Assembly (NCBI GenBank): GCA_007121175.1 | Contig: SKMG01000378.1 | Location: 1 to 8,334, forward strand | DNA length: 8,334 nucleotides | Source of the DNA: Trueperaceae bacterium | GTDB taxonomy: Bacteria; Deinococcota; Deinococci; Deinococcales; Trueperaceae | Reading direction: 5' to 3' | Shown: piece after piece, positions 1 through 6,143 of the stretch | Layout: every line of letters starts with the position of its first letter | Position numbering within the stretch: position 1 is the first letter of the stretch | Program-made: the position numbers and the translations under genes | The notes under the pieces: model-generated | Database searches by the model: none | The model's input: the letters and a program-made list of their open reading frames with translations, nothing else | Told to the model about the DNA's origin: nothing

Positions 1-1
1 C

Positions 2-208
2 TGGTACCAGCCGTTCGACGACCCCGAGGCGCTCGAGCTGGCCGTGCACTGGGTGTTGGGGCGCGAGGAGGTCTTCCTCAATAGCGTCGGCGACATCGGG
101 CTGCTACCGCGAGTGCTGGAGGCAGCAGCCCGCTACCGCGAGCGGCCGAGCGACGTTTCGATGCGAGCGGTGCACGAGGCCCAGGCGGCGGAACCGCTGT
201 TCACCTAG
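2..208 (+). CDS. C-terminal fragment of a probable aldo/keto reductase
   Basis: An open frame enters from the left edge and stops at TAG (206-208), leaving 68 residues. The visible part reads [20 protein letters not shown], then [20 protein letters not shown], then a short charged end finishing EPLFT. A WYxPFD.. segment, a helix ending in WVL, and a FLN(S/T)xGDxxLLPxVLxAA segment resemble the C-terminal part of a bacterial aldo/keto reductase subfamily, in which this region closes the NADPH-binding side of the barrel. The catalytic Asp-Tyr-Lys-His residues would lie upstream, outside the window, so the assignment rests on the C-terminal pattern only. It is convergent with the response regulator at 297-959, separated by 88 bp. 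The true start and length cannot be seen. Confidence 0.55.
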   Translation, partial: WYQPFDDPEALELAVHWVLGREEVFLNSVGDIGLLPRVLEAAARYRERPSDVSMRAVHEAQAAEPLFT

Positions 209-259
209 CGTCGGCGCCTGACGCGTTCCCAGGGCGGCGGGACGACGTGACCGGGACGC

Positions 260-291
260 GCTCAGGGACCGTGAGGGTCGCCGCGCTGAGC
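260..291. terminator. Nested dyad between convergent genes, possible bidirectional terminator
   Basis: Outer arms GCTCAG (260-265) and CTGAGC (286-291) enclose an inner stem GACC (267-270) / GGTC (276-279) with loop GTGAG. It sits just downstream of both the reductase stop (208) and the response regulator stop (297). No T-run follows on either strand, so a classical intrinsic terminator is not shown. The position between two convergent 3' ends is the main argument. Confidence 0.3.
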
Positions 292-296
292 AGGTC

Positions 297-959
297 TCAG
301 GTTTCGTTCTGGCCGAAGCCGGCCTCGCGAGCGCGCAGCATCGCCTGGGCACGATCGGTCACCTGCAGCTTGCCGAAGATGTTCGACACGTGGTTCCGCA
401 CCGTCTTGTCGCTGATGGCGAGGCGCCGAGCGATCGCGGCGTTGCCCGAGCCCGCCGCGATCAGGTCGAGCACCTCGCGTTCGCGCTCGGTGAGGTCCGG
501 GAAGGCCGCGAGCGGAAGATCGCGGCGCGAGACCTGGAAGAAGCGCACGATGCGCTCGGCGACCTTCGGGCCGTACAGCGCCTCGCCGCGAGCGACAGCC
601 TCGATCGCCCGCACCAGCTCCGCCTGGCCGGCGCCCTTGAGCACGTAGCCTCTGGCGCCGGCGCGCATCGCGGCGAACACCGTCTCGTCGTCGTCGAACA
701 TCGTGACCACCACGATGCCCGTCTCCGGCCGCGCCGCCAGGATGCGCCGCGTGGCCTCGATGCCGTTCATGTCGGGCATCTTGACGTCCATCAGGACGAC
801 GTCGGGCTCGAGCACGCGCGCCTGCTCGAGCGCCTCCGCGCCGCTGGACGCCTCCCCGACGACCGTCATCCGGTCCGGCGGGAGGCTGCCGAGCAACGCC
901 CGCACGCCCTCGCGGAAGAGCTGGTGATCGTCGGCCACGAGCACGCGGATCGGGGTCAC
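297..959 (-). CDS. NarL/LuxR-family two-component response regulator
   Basis: This 220-residue DNA-binding regulator is expected to be phosphorylated by the adjacent kinase. The receiver domain (about residues 4-120) has the acidic pair D10-D11, the phospho-acceptor D58 in [13 protein letters not shown], the switch threonine T86 in IVVVT, and K108 in GYVLKGA. A linker of about 30 residues leads to a LuxR-type helix-turn-helix (about 153-215) with the standard [16 protein letters not shown] start, the [23 protein letters not shown] recognition region, and [10 protein letters not shown]. Length and domain order are normal for NarL/LiaR/DesR-type regulators. The start is GTG at 959, with AGGAGG seven bases upstream. 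Its start overlaps the kinase stop by four bases (GTGA), so the two are translationally coupled and co-transcribed. The regulated genes cannot be told from sequence; autoregulation is common in this family. Confidence 0.95.
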   Translation of the reverse strand: MTPIRVLVADDHQLFREGVRALLGSLPPDRMTVVGEASSGAEALEQARVLEPDVVLMDVKMPDMNGIEATRRILAARPETGIVVVTMFDDDETVFAAMRAGARGYVLKGAGQAELVRAIEAVARGEALYGPKVAERIVRFFQVSRRDLPLAAFPDLTEREREVLDLIAAGSGNAAIARRLAISDKTVRNHVSNIFGKLQVTDRAQAMLRAREAGFGQNET

Positions 960-3265
960 GAGCGCTCCTCCTCGAGCGGCAGCCGCGCCCTCACGCGGGT
1001 ACCGCCGCCGGGTGCCGGAAGCACCTCGAAGCGGCCGCCGAGCTCCTCGGCCCGCTCGCGCATCGAGCGCAGGCCGACCCCGGCCACGGCGCCGTGCCCG
1101 ACGCCGATGCCGTCGTCAGCGACGAGCAGCTCGAGATCGGTCTCGAGCTCGAGCGACACCCGGCAGCGGCGCGCGTCGGCATGGCGAACGACGTTGGTGA
1201 GCGCCTCGAGAGCGATGCGGTAGGCCGCCACTTCCACGGCGGCCGACAGCCGGGGCAGCCGATCGGGGACGTCGAGCTCGATGCGCAAGCCGGCGTGGTC
1301 GAGCCGGCGGGCGTGCTCGCGCAGCGCTCCGGCCAACCCGAGCTCGTCGAGGGCCGGCGGGCGCAGCCCGAGGACCAGCCGCCTGACCTCATCGATAGAA
1401 TCGTGGAGTTGGTTCGCGAGCGACTCGAGCTGCGTCTCGGCGTGCGCGGGCGAGCCACGGACCAGATTGCGAGCGGCGTCGAGCCGCAGCGCCATGGCAG
1501 CGAGCGTCGGCCCCAGACCATCGTGCAGGTCGCGTCTCAGCCTACGCCGCTCCTCCTCGCGCAGCGTGACGAGTTGCAAGCGTGAGCGTTGCAGGTCACC
1601 CATCAGCCGGACGGCCCGCACGGCGCTACCGGCCTGCCTGGCGATGGTGGCGAGCAGTTCGCGGTCGGGGCCGGCGAGGTCGCTGCCGGTGTCGCGAGCG
1701 GCGACGACGAGAGCGCCCATGACCGTGCCGCGGTCGACGAGTGGCAGCTCCAGGCCCGCTGGCAGTGGCCGGCCGTACTCCGCGGCCACGGTGAGCGCCT
1801 CGCCCTCGTGCAGCACCACCGCGACGTACGGCAGCTTGAGGGCCTCCGCCACCGTCTCCACCAACGTCGGCAGCAGCCGATCGGGCTCGGCGATCGCTTC
1901 GAGGCGTTCGCCCAAACGGTCGAGCAACTGCACCGGCTGGTCGCGCTGCCCGAACAGCGCCCGGTCGACGATCCGTTGCCAGCGGCTCCGCAGCGGCTGG
2001 AAGGCCAGCGCGACGATCGCGGTGGCGAGCAGCGAGAGCCAGCGGTCATCGGCCACGCTGAGCAGCCGGCCGACGCCGGCCACGAGCGTCACGTACACGC
2101 CGACGACACCCGCCGAGAGCCCGCCGTACACCAGGGCGTGACTGACGAGGCGGTCGATGTCGAACAGGTTGTGGCGCAGCACGGCTACGGCGATCGCCAG
2201 CGGGAAGACGCAGACGATCGCGCCGATCGCGTTCGAGTGCAGCGCCCCCAGCCCGAGGAGCGGAGGCAGCAGGTAGAGCATGAGGCCAGCTCCGCCCGCG
2301 AGCAGCGCCGCGAACACGACCCAGCGGATCTGCCGGCGCCCGGCCGCGTCGTCGCGCTGGCTGCGGTACTGCACGCCGAAGGCCAGGAGCGTGAGCGTCA
2401 AGGCGAATGCGGCATGCACGTCGACAGCGCGCGACCAGGTTGCCAGCCACGCGAGCGTGTCGTCGACGAGCGCGCCTTGGGCGAGGACGTGGAATCCGAG
2501 GACCAGATAGGGAAGACCGTAGACGAGCCAGGGCAGCCAGGGCCGGCCGGCGAGCGGCAAGGGCTTCGGGAAGAGCAGCGCGAAGTGGAGCCCCGCGGAC
2601 CAGAACAGCATGAAGCCGAGTCCGGCTCCCGCCTGGTAGAGCCAGAAGCCGACGCCTCCGATCACGTCGCCGAGGCGCAGGCCGAGCGACCAGGTGGTGG
2701 CGGCGAGCAGGGCGCAGGCGCTCAGGAAGAACGGCCGCGTCGCTGGCACATTGGGCCGGCGGGTGTACACGAACCCAGCGACGAGCAGGTAGACCAGGGC
2801 GAACACGATGGTGCCCCAGTTCGAACGCGCTACCTTCGCGAGCGGGTAGGCGCCTTGCGCCACCTCGAGCTCCAGCAGGCGGCCTGCGCGCTCGATCGAG
2901 TAGCGGAGCGTGTCGCCATGGCGAAGCGTCAGGCGCGGCGCCGAGGTGTCGAAGAGCGCCGCTGCGAGCTCCGCGACGGGGTGACCCTCGACCGCCACGA
3001 CGACGTCGCCGTCGCGCCAGGGGCCGATGCCAGGAGTCAAGGGCGCCACCTCGAGGCCCGATGTGGTGAAGCCGACGCTGCCGGGTGCGACGCGGGCGCC
3101 GTCGAACGGCGTGACGATCTGCTGCCACAGGTAGAGCACCGCCACGGCGAGCATCAGCCCCCCGACCGCGAGCCACGGGGCGTGCGGCGCCCGGTTGACC
3201 GTCGGCCGGTTGGTGAGCCTGCCTGCGTGCTGCGGGGCGAGTGGAAGTCTCATGCGTGCAGACAT
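956..3265 (-). CDS. Membrane sensor histidine kinase (PDZ-like, multi-TM, GAF, HisKA_3, HATPase)
   Basis: This is a 769-residue sensor kinase. After a basic N-terminus comes one helix (about 32-50), then an external PDZ-like segment (about 55-145; GIGPWRDGDVVVAVEGHPVAE resembles a PDZ ligand-loop strand). About eight or nine hydrophobic helices follow between 151 and 423. HNLFDIDRLVSHALVYG and QPLRSRWQRIVDRALFG are a junction often seen in NarL-partner kinases of Chloroflexota, Actinomycetota and Firmicutes. A GAF-like domain (about 445-550) precedes the HisKA_3 dimerisation helix with phospho-acceptor H581 in RRDLHDGLGPTLAAM. The ATPase domain carries the N box around N691 (EALTNVVRHA), G1 DDGIG (717-721) and G2 GVGLRSMRERA. 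It probably autophosphorylates H581 and passes phosphate to the regulator encoded next, which overlaps it by four bases. The start is ATG at 3265; an in-frame ATG at 3253 is possible. The signal is unknown; an envelope or membrane cue is inferred from the architecture. Confidence 0.93.
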   Translation of the reverse strand: MSARMRLPLAPQHAGRLTNRPTVNRAPHAPWLAVGGLMLAVAVLYLWQQIVTPFDGARVAPGSVGFTTSGLEVAPLTPGIGPWRDGDVVVAVEGHPVAELAAALFDTSAPRLTLRHGDTLRYSIERAGRLLELEVAQGAYPLAKVARSNWGTIVFALVYLLVAGFVYTRRPNVPATRPFFLSACALLAATTWSLGLRLGDVIGGVGFWLYQAGAGLGFMLFWSAGLHFALLFPKPLPLAGRPWLPWLVYGLPYLVLGFHVLAQGALVDDTLAWLATWSRAVDVHAAFALTLTLLAFGVQYRSQRDDAAGRRQIRWVVFAALLAGGAGLMLYLLPPLLGLGALHSNAIGAIVCVFPLAIAVAVLRHNLFDIDRLVSHALVYGGLSAGVVGVYVTLVAGVGRLLSVADDRWLSLLATAIVALAFQPLRSRWQRIVDRALFGQRDQPVQLLDRLGERLEAIAEPDRLLPTLVETVAEALKLPYVAVVLHEGEALTVAAEYGRPLPAGLELPLVDRGTVMGALVVAARDTGSDLAGPDRELLATIARQAGSAVRAVRLMGDLQRSRLQLVTLREEERRRLRRDLHDGLGPTLAAMALRLDAARNLVRGSPAHAETQLESLANQLHDSIDEVRRLVLGLRPPALDELGLAGALREHARRLDHAGLRIELDVPDRLPRLSAAVEVAAYRIALEALTNVVRHADARRCRVSLELETDLELLVADDGIGVGHGAVAGVGLRSMRERAEELGGRFEVLPAPGGGTRVRARLPLEEERS
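967..972 (-). promoter_or_regulatory. Shine-Dalgarno AGGAGG for the response regulator
   Basis: On the minus strand AGGAGG lies inside the last codons of the kinase, seven bases before the GTG at 959. It supports GTG as the true start and independent ribosome loading on the downstream gene of the coupled pair. Confidence 0.75.
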
Positions 3266-3269
3266 GCTA

Positions 3270-3307
3270 GTGCCTGGCTGCGCCAGGCGCCACCGACGTC
3301 GCGTCGG
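3270..3307 (-). promoter_or_regulatory. Two adjacent hairpins in the kinase leader
   Basis: Arms GCCTGG (3272-3277) and CCAGGC (3283-3288) form a 5-nt-loop hairpin, extendable by a G-T and a G-C pair to 3270-3290. A second dyad, CCGACG (3293-3298) / CGTCGG (3302-3307), abuts it. On the minus strand these lie 5 to 42 bases upstream of the kinase ATG at 3265. The only Shine-Dalgarno-like AGG near that start (complement of 3273-3275, seven bases away) lies inside the first stem. Translational control, or an operator, is inferred only. Confidence 0.35.
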
Positions 3308-3400
3308 CGGCTCACCAGTGCCCGGGGCAGGCGGCAGCGCAATCGGAGATGCGTGACGGGAGCGTGCCCCGCGTCAGATAGGGATGCCGCCGCCAACGTG

Positions 3401-3417
3401 TGATATCATGATATCAA
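3401..3417 (+). promoter_or_regulatory. TA operon operator overlapping an extended -10 promoter
   Basis: Positions 3401-3416 read TGATATCATGATATCA, a perfect 16-bp palindrome made of two abutting copies of TGATATCA, itself palindromic. The same bases give TGnTATCAT (3401-3409), an extended -10 element one base from TGnTATAAT, placing a start near 3415 and leaving a short leader before the GGAGG site. No -35 match is seen upstream. FitA/VapB-type ribbon-helix-helix antitoxins are known to bind palindromic operators over their own promoter; neisserial FitA half-sites, as I recall, resemble TGCTATCA/TGATAGCA. This A/T-rich block stands out strongly in a GC-rich background. The likely role is repression by the antitoxin-toxin complex. 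Confidence 0.75.
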
Positions 3418-3421
3418 TCCT

Positions 3422-3426
3422 GGAGG
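3422..3426 (+). promoter_or_regulatory. Shine-Dalgarno GGAGG for the antitoxin
   Basis: GGAGG, continued as GGAGGTGAG, ends five bases before the ATG at 3432. It decides the antitoxin start: the in-frame upstream ATGs (3384, 3408) lie before or within the operator and have no ribosome site. Confidence 0.8.
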
Positions 3427-3431
3427 TGAGC

Positions 3432-3659
3432 ATGGCGCAGCTGATCGTCCGTAATCTCGACGACGACGTGAAGGAGCGGCTCCAGGAGCGCGCGCGCCGG
3501 CACGGGCGCAGCACCGAGGAGGAGGTCCGCAGCATCCTGAGGCAGGCCGTGCTGGCCGACCTGGCGGACGACATCCCATTGGGCACGCGGCTGGTCGGGC
3601 GCTTCTCCGGCGTCGGCCTGACGGCCGAGCTGCTGGACCTGAGCGACACCGGCCGCTGA
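3432..3659 (+). CDS. FitA/VapB-like ribbon-helix-helix antitoxin
   Basis: This 75-residue protein begins MAQLIVRNLDDDVKERLQER, then ARRHGRSTEEEVRSILRQAV. The N-terminal beta strand followed by two helices, with the HGRST(E)EE(V)RSIL signature, is the DNA-binding ribbon-helix-helix of FitA-type antitoxins (about residues 1-42). The remainder (ADLADDIPLGTRLVGRFSG onward) should be the extended region that enters the toxin active site and blocks it; the PLGTRLVGRFSG stretch corresponds in position to the LG(S/T)xLxxxF segment common in these proteins. The start at 3432 is set by the GGAGG site and by family alignment. The toxin gene follows after 22 bp in the same direction. With its toxin it should repress the palindromic promoter directly upstream. 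Confidence 0.88.
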   Translation: MAQLIVRNLDDDVKERLQERARRHGRSTEEEVRSILRQAVLADLADDIPLGTRLVGRFSGVGLTAELLDLSDTGR

Positions 3660-3681
3660 GACAGCCGAACCGCCCGCCGCC

Positions 3682-4101
3682 GTGCTCGTCCTCGACACCT
3701 CCGTCCTGGCGGCGCTGATGCAGAGCGAGCCCGATCCGACGTTGGTCGGCTGGCTCGACGCGCAGCCGCAGGCGTCGGTGTGGACGACCACCTTGACGGT
3801 CGCCGAGCTCGAGGCGCGCTTCGCGCAGGTGCACGATCGCGAACGGCGCGAGCGCTTGCTCGATGCGTTCCAGGCCGTGTTGGCCGACGACCTCGCAGGC
3901 CGGGTGCTGGCCTTCGACCGCGCCGCAGCGAAGGCCTCGGCCGAGTTGAGCGCGCGCGAGCGCAGCGCCGGCCGTGATCTATCGACTCGTGACGCGCTGG
4001 TCGCCGGCATCGTGCTCGCGCGCAAGGGGACGCTCGCGACCGGAGAGGCCGAGCGCTTCGGGCGCCTCGGCATCCGAGCGCTCGACCCCTGGCGGGCCTG
4101 A
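3682..4101 (+). CDS. FitB/VapC-like PIN-domain ribonuclease toxin
   Basis: The 139-residue toxin starts with GTG at 3682 and encodes MLVLDTSVLAALMQSEPDPT. It is a single PIN domain, a metal-dependent RNase fold. Acidic residues expected in the active site are D5 (LVLDTSVL), E42 (TVAELEARF) and D104 (STRDALVAGIVLA). The fourth position, usually Asp or Asn in T(R)(N/D)xxxF, is E122 here, in ATGEAERFGRLGI. The protein ends with LDPWRA, matching the (N/D)PW ending of FitB-like toxins. Length is typical. No clear Shine-Dalgarno precedes the GTG, and the 22-bp gap from the antitoxin suggests co-transcription and weaker toxin translation, the usual stoichiometry for such modules. The RNA target (tRNA, rRNA or other) cannot be predicted. 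It converges on hslU. Confidence 0.9.
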   Translation: MLVLDTSVLAALMQSEPDPTLVGWLDAQPQASVWTTTLTVAELEARFAQVHDRERRERLLDAFQAVLADDLAGRVLAFDRAAAKASAELSARERSAGRDLSTRDALVAGIVLARKGTLATGEAERFGRLGIRALDPWRA

Positions 4102-4137
4102 GCTGAACCTCTGGCGACGCCGGCGCCGGCCAGCTCA
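4099..4137. terminator. Hairpin between convergent toxin and hslU
   Basis: Arms TGAGCTG (4099-4105) and CAGCTCA (4131-4137) form a perfect 7-bp stem starting at the toxin stop codon. The loop contains a second pairing, CTGGC (4111-4115) / GCCAG (4129-4133), and a 12-bp self-complementary GC block at 4119-4130. Structures overlap, so only some can form together. No T-run follows on either strand, but the location between two 3' ends 62 bp apart suits bidirectional termination. Confidence 0.4.
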
Positions 4138-4163
4138 CCTGCCGCGCGCGGAACGTGGGGCGC

Positions 4164-5471
4164 CTAGAGCACGTAGCGCGTGAGGTCGTCGTCGCCGACG
4201 ATGCCCTCGAGCTTCTTCTGGACGTACGGTTCGTCGACCACGATCTCGCCGAGGTTGGTCCCGAACGACACGTCCTCGAGCACGGTCTCGAGGATGGTGT
4301 GGAGCCGACGTGCACCGATGTCCTCGAGCTCGGCGTTGACCCGCTCGGCGATCGAAGCGATCGCGACGATGCCGCTCTCCTCGAAGCGCAGACGTGTCCC
4401 GTCGACCTCGAGCAGCGCCGCGTACTGCTTGGTGAGCGCGTGCTCGGGCTGGGTGAGGATGCGCTGCAGGTCGCCGGCGGAGAGCTCGTCGAGCTCGACG
4501 CGGATGGGGAACCGCCCCTGGAGCTCCGGGATCAGGTCCGAGGGCTTCGAGACGTTGAAGGCCCCGGCGGCGATGAACAGGATGTGATCGGTGTCGACCG
4601 GGCCCCAGCGGGTGTTCACCTGCGTCCCCTCGACGATCGGCAGCAGGTCGCGCTGCACCCCCTCGCCCGAGACGTCCGGGCCGCTGGTGCCGCTCTCGCC
4701 CGCGATCTTGTCGAGCTCATCGAGGAACACGATGCCGGCGTTCTCGGCGCGCTGGACGGCCTCGCGTTGGACGGCATCCTGATCGATCAACCGGTCGGCC
4801 TCTTCGAGCGTCAGCACGCGGCGCGCCTCGCGCACGGTGAAGGAGCGCCGCACCCGCTTGGCCGGCATGAACTGCTTGAGCATGTCCTGCAGGTTCGCGC
4901 CCATCTCCTCCATGCCCGGCACGCCCGGCATGCTCATCGCCGGCTTGGCGTCCTCCACCTCGACCTCGACGGTGCGTTCGTCGAGCTGGCCCTTGCGCAG
5001 CAGCACGCGCATCTGCTCGCGACCCTCGCTCGAGCCGCCCGGCAGCAGCGAGTCGAGCAGGCGTTCGTCGGCCGAGCGCGCCGCGCGCTCACGCACCCCT
5101 TCGCGCTGCTCCTCTTCGACCATCGCCACGCTCGAGCGGACCAGGTCGCGGACGATCGACTCGACGTCGCGGCCCACGTAGCCCACTTCGGTGAACTTCG
5201 TGGCCTCGACCTTGAGGAACGGCGCCTTGGCCAGCTTCGCGAGCCGCCTGGCGATCTCGGTCTTGCCCACGCCGGTGGGCCCGATCATCAGGATGTTCTT
5301 CGGCGTCACCTCGGCCTGGACCGCCTCGGGCAGCTGCCGGCGGCGGTGGTGGTTGCGCAGCGCCACGGCGACGGCGCGCTTGGCCTTCGATTGGCCGATG
5401 ATGTGGCGGTCGAGCGCCGCGACGATGTCCACCGGCGTGAGGCCGGCGAGCGCCTTCACCAGCGCGCTCAT
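4164..5471 (-). CDS. hslU: HslU, ATPase subunit of the HslVU protease
   Basis: HslU (ClpY) is a AAA+ unfoldase that forms hexameric rings capping the HslV dodecamer and threads proteins into it. The 435-residue product has DRHIIGQSKAKRAVAVALRN near the start, the Walker A GPTGVGKT (64-71), the pore loop GYVGRD (97-102), and an intermediate I-domain (about 110-240) including MPGMEEM and KRVRRSFTVREAR. The Walker B is IVFLDELDKIA (247-257), the arginine-finger region LQGRFPIRVEL (318-328), and the sensor-2 segment GARRLHTILE (387-396). It ends RYVL, the short hydrophobic C-terminus that inserts into HslV to activate it. Length is close to the E. coli protein. The ATG overlaps the hslV stop by four bases (ATGA), and GAGG seven bases upstream supports that start. 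It is the second gene of the operon. Confidence 0.98.
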   Translation of the reverse strand: MSALVKALAGLTPVDIVAALDRHIIGQSKAKRAVAVALRNHHRRRQLPEAVQAEVTPKNILMIGPTGVGKTEIARRLAKLAKAPFLKVEATKFTEVGYVGRDVESIVRDLVRSSVAMVEEEQREGVRERAARSADERLLDSLLPGGSSEGREQMRVLLRKGQLDERTVEVEVEDAKPAMSMPGVPGMEEMGANLQDMLKQFMPAKRVRRSFTVREARRVLTLEEADRLIDQDAVQREAVQRAENAGIVFLDELDKIAGESGTSGPDVSGEGVQRDLLPIVEGTQVNTRWGPVDTDHILFIAAGAFNVSKPSDLIPELQGRFPIRVELDELSAGDLQRILTQPEHALTKQYAALLEVDGTRLRFEESGIVAIASIAERVNAELEDIGARRLHTILETVLEDVSFGTNLGEIVVDEPYVQKKLEGIVGDDDLTRYVL

Positions 5472-6073
5472 GGCGTCGCCTCGGCCGAAGCGTCGGCGGC
5501 TACGCCGTCGGACTCATCCGCGCCGTCGGAGGCCACCGGTAGTCCAGGACCGACGGTCAGCACCGTGCCTGAGCCGCTCGTGTAGACGTCGATCTCGCCG
5601 GCGATCGCCAGCGCGCGGCGGGCGATCTCCTCGGCCGGCAGATCCGTGGCGCGCAGCAGGGCCAGCGCCGCAGCCTGGGCGAACGCGCCGCCGGAGCCGA
5701 CCGCGGCGACCGAATCGTCGGGCGCGATCACGTCGCCGTGACCCGACAGCGACAGGATCTGACCGGCATCGGCCACCACCAGCATCGCCTCGAGGTTGCG
5801 CAGCATGCGGTCGGTGCGCCACTCCTTGACGGTCTCCACGGCGGCCTTGAGCAGGTTGTTGCGGCTCGCCGCGAGGTGGCCCTCGAACTTATCCAGCAGG
5901 GTGAAGGCGTCACTGACCGCGCCGGCGAACCCGGCGACGACCGCGCCGTCGGCCAGTGCCCGGACCTTGACGGCGCCGCGCTTGACGATCGTGTCGCCGA
6001 GGCTGACCTGCCCGTCGCCGGCGAGCGCCGACACGCCGTCGCGATGGACTGCGACGATGGTGGTTCCGTGCAT
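5468..6073 (-). CDS. hslV: HslV, proteolytic subunit of the HslVU protease
   Basis: HslV (ClpQ) is an N-terminal nucleophile threonine protease related to the proteasome beta subunit. I place the start at ATG 6073, giving [13 protein letters not shown] and 201 residues; the reading frame runs further upstream but family members begin here. Removal of MHG exposes catalytic Thr4. Numbered from that Thr, the expected partners are present: D17 (AGDGQVSLG), K33 (AVKVRAL) and S124 (AVGSGGAFA). [13 protein letters not shown] and [14 protein letters not shown] are further family blocks. The protein is about 25 residues longer than E. coli HslV because of an acidic, Ala/Asp-rich tail after VLTVGPG. 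GTG codons at 6088 and 6094 are alternative starts and would only lengthen the propeptide. It is upstream of and overlaps hslU, and is divergent from the thymidine kinase gene. Confidence 0.95.
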   Translation of the reverse strand: MHGTTIVAVHRDGVSALAGDGQVSLGDTIVKRGAVKVRALADGAVVAGFAGAVSDAFTLLDKFEGHLAASRNNLLKAAVETVKEWRTDRMLRNLEAMLVVADAGQILSLSGHGDVIAPDDSVAAVGSGGAFAQAAALALLRATDLPAEEIARRALAIAGEIDVYTSGSGTVLTVGPGLPVASDGADESDGVAADASAEATP

Positions 6074-6078
6074 GCGGT

Positions 6079-6095
6079 GGTGGGTCACGCCCACC
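6079..6095 (-). promoter_or_regulatory. Hairpin immediately upstream of the hslV start
   Basis: GGTGGG (6079-6084) and CCCACC (6090-6095) pair perfectly around the 5-nt loop TCACG. On the minus strand it lies five bases before ATG 6073. The most Shine-Dalgarno-like element there (GGTGGG, complement of 6090-6095) is one arm of the stem and is rather far from the ATG. Either translation begins at an upstream GTG (6088 or 6094), or the hairpin brings the site closer or masks it. The role is inferred. Confidence 0.3.
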
Positions 6096-6110
6096 AGCCT
6101 AGCAGCGACG

Positions 6111-6124
6111 CCGACCGGGGTCGG
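6111..6124. promoter_or_regulatory. Inverted repeat in the hslV / thymidine kinase divergent region
   Basis: CCGACC (6111-6116), two bases, then GGTCGG (6119-6124) make a perfect 14-bp dyad in the 70-bp gap between the two divergent genes. It could be an operator shared by both promoters. I see no convincing -35/-10 pair on either strand here, so the promoters themselves are not annotated. Confidence 0.3.
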
Positions 6125-6143
6125 TCGCAGCTTCGGGAGTAGC

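Noticed and set aside
1589..3403. A 604-residue open frame on the plus strand opposite the kinase
   Set aside because: Its product is rich in Arg, Glu, Gln, His and Pro with no recognisable motif, it has no ribosome site, and it mirrors a clear kinase gene; high GC makes such antisense frames common.
3384..3431. Longer antitoxin N-terminus from ATG 3384
   Set aside because: It would translate straight through the palindromic promoter, has no ribosome site, and adds residues absent from the family; ATG 3432 follows GGAGG.
3384..4101. Novel defence island around the TA operon
   Set aside because: Only a standard two-gene FitAB/VapBC module is present; the neighbours are signalling and housekeeping genes, with no integrase, transposase or attachment-site repeat visible.
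3374..4315. A 313-residue minus-strand frame opposite the TA genes
   Set aside because: Arg/Ser-rich shadow; the plus strand has both TA family signatures and a proper ribosome site.
4155..5585. A 476-residue plus-strand frame opposite hslU and the hslV end
   Set aside because: Composition is that of an antisense shadow and the other strand encodes unmistakable HslU.
5796..6143. Longer thymidine kinase reaching upstream to 5796
   Set aside because: The extra part is antisense to hslV and Ser/Thr/Arg-rich, whereas MGGMPFEF follows a ribosome site and fits the family length.
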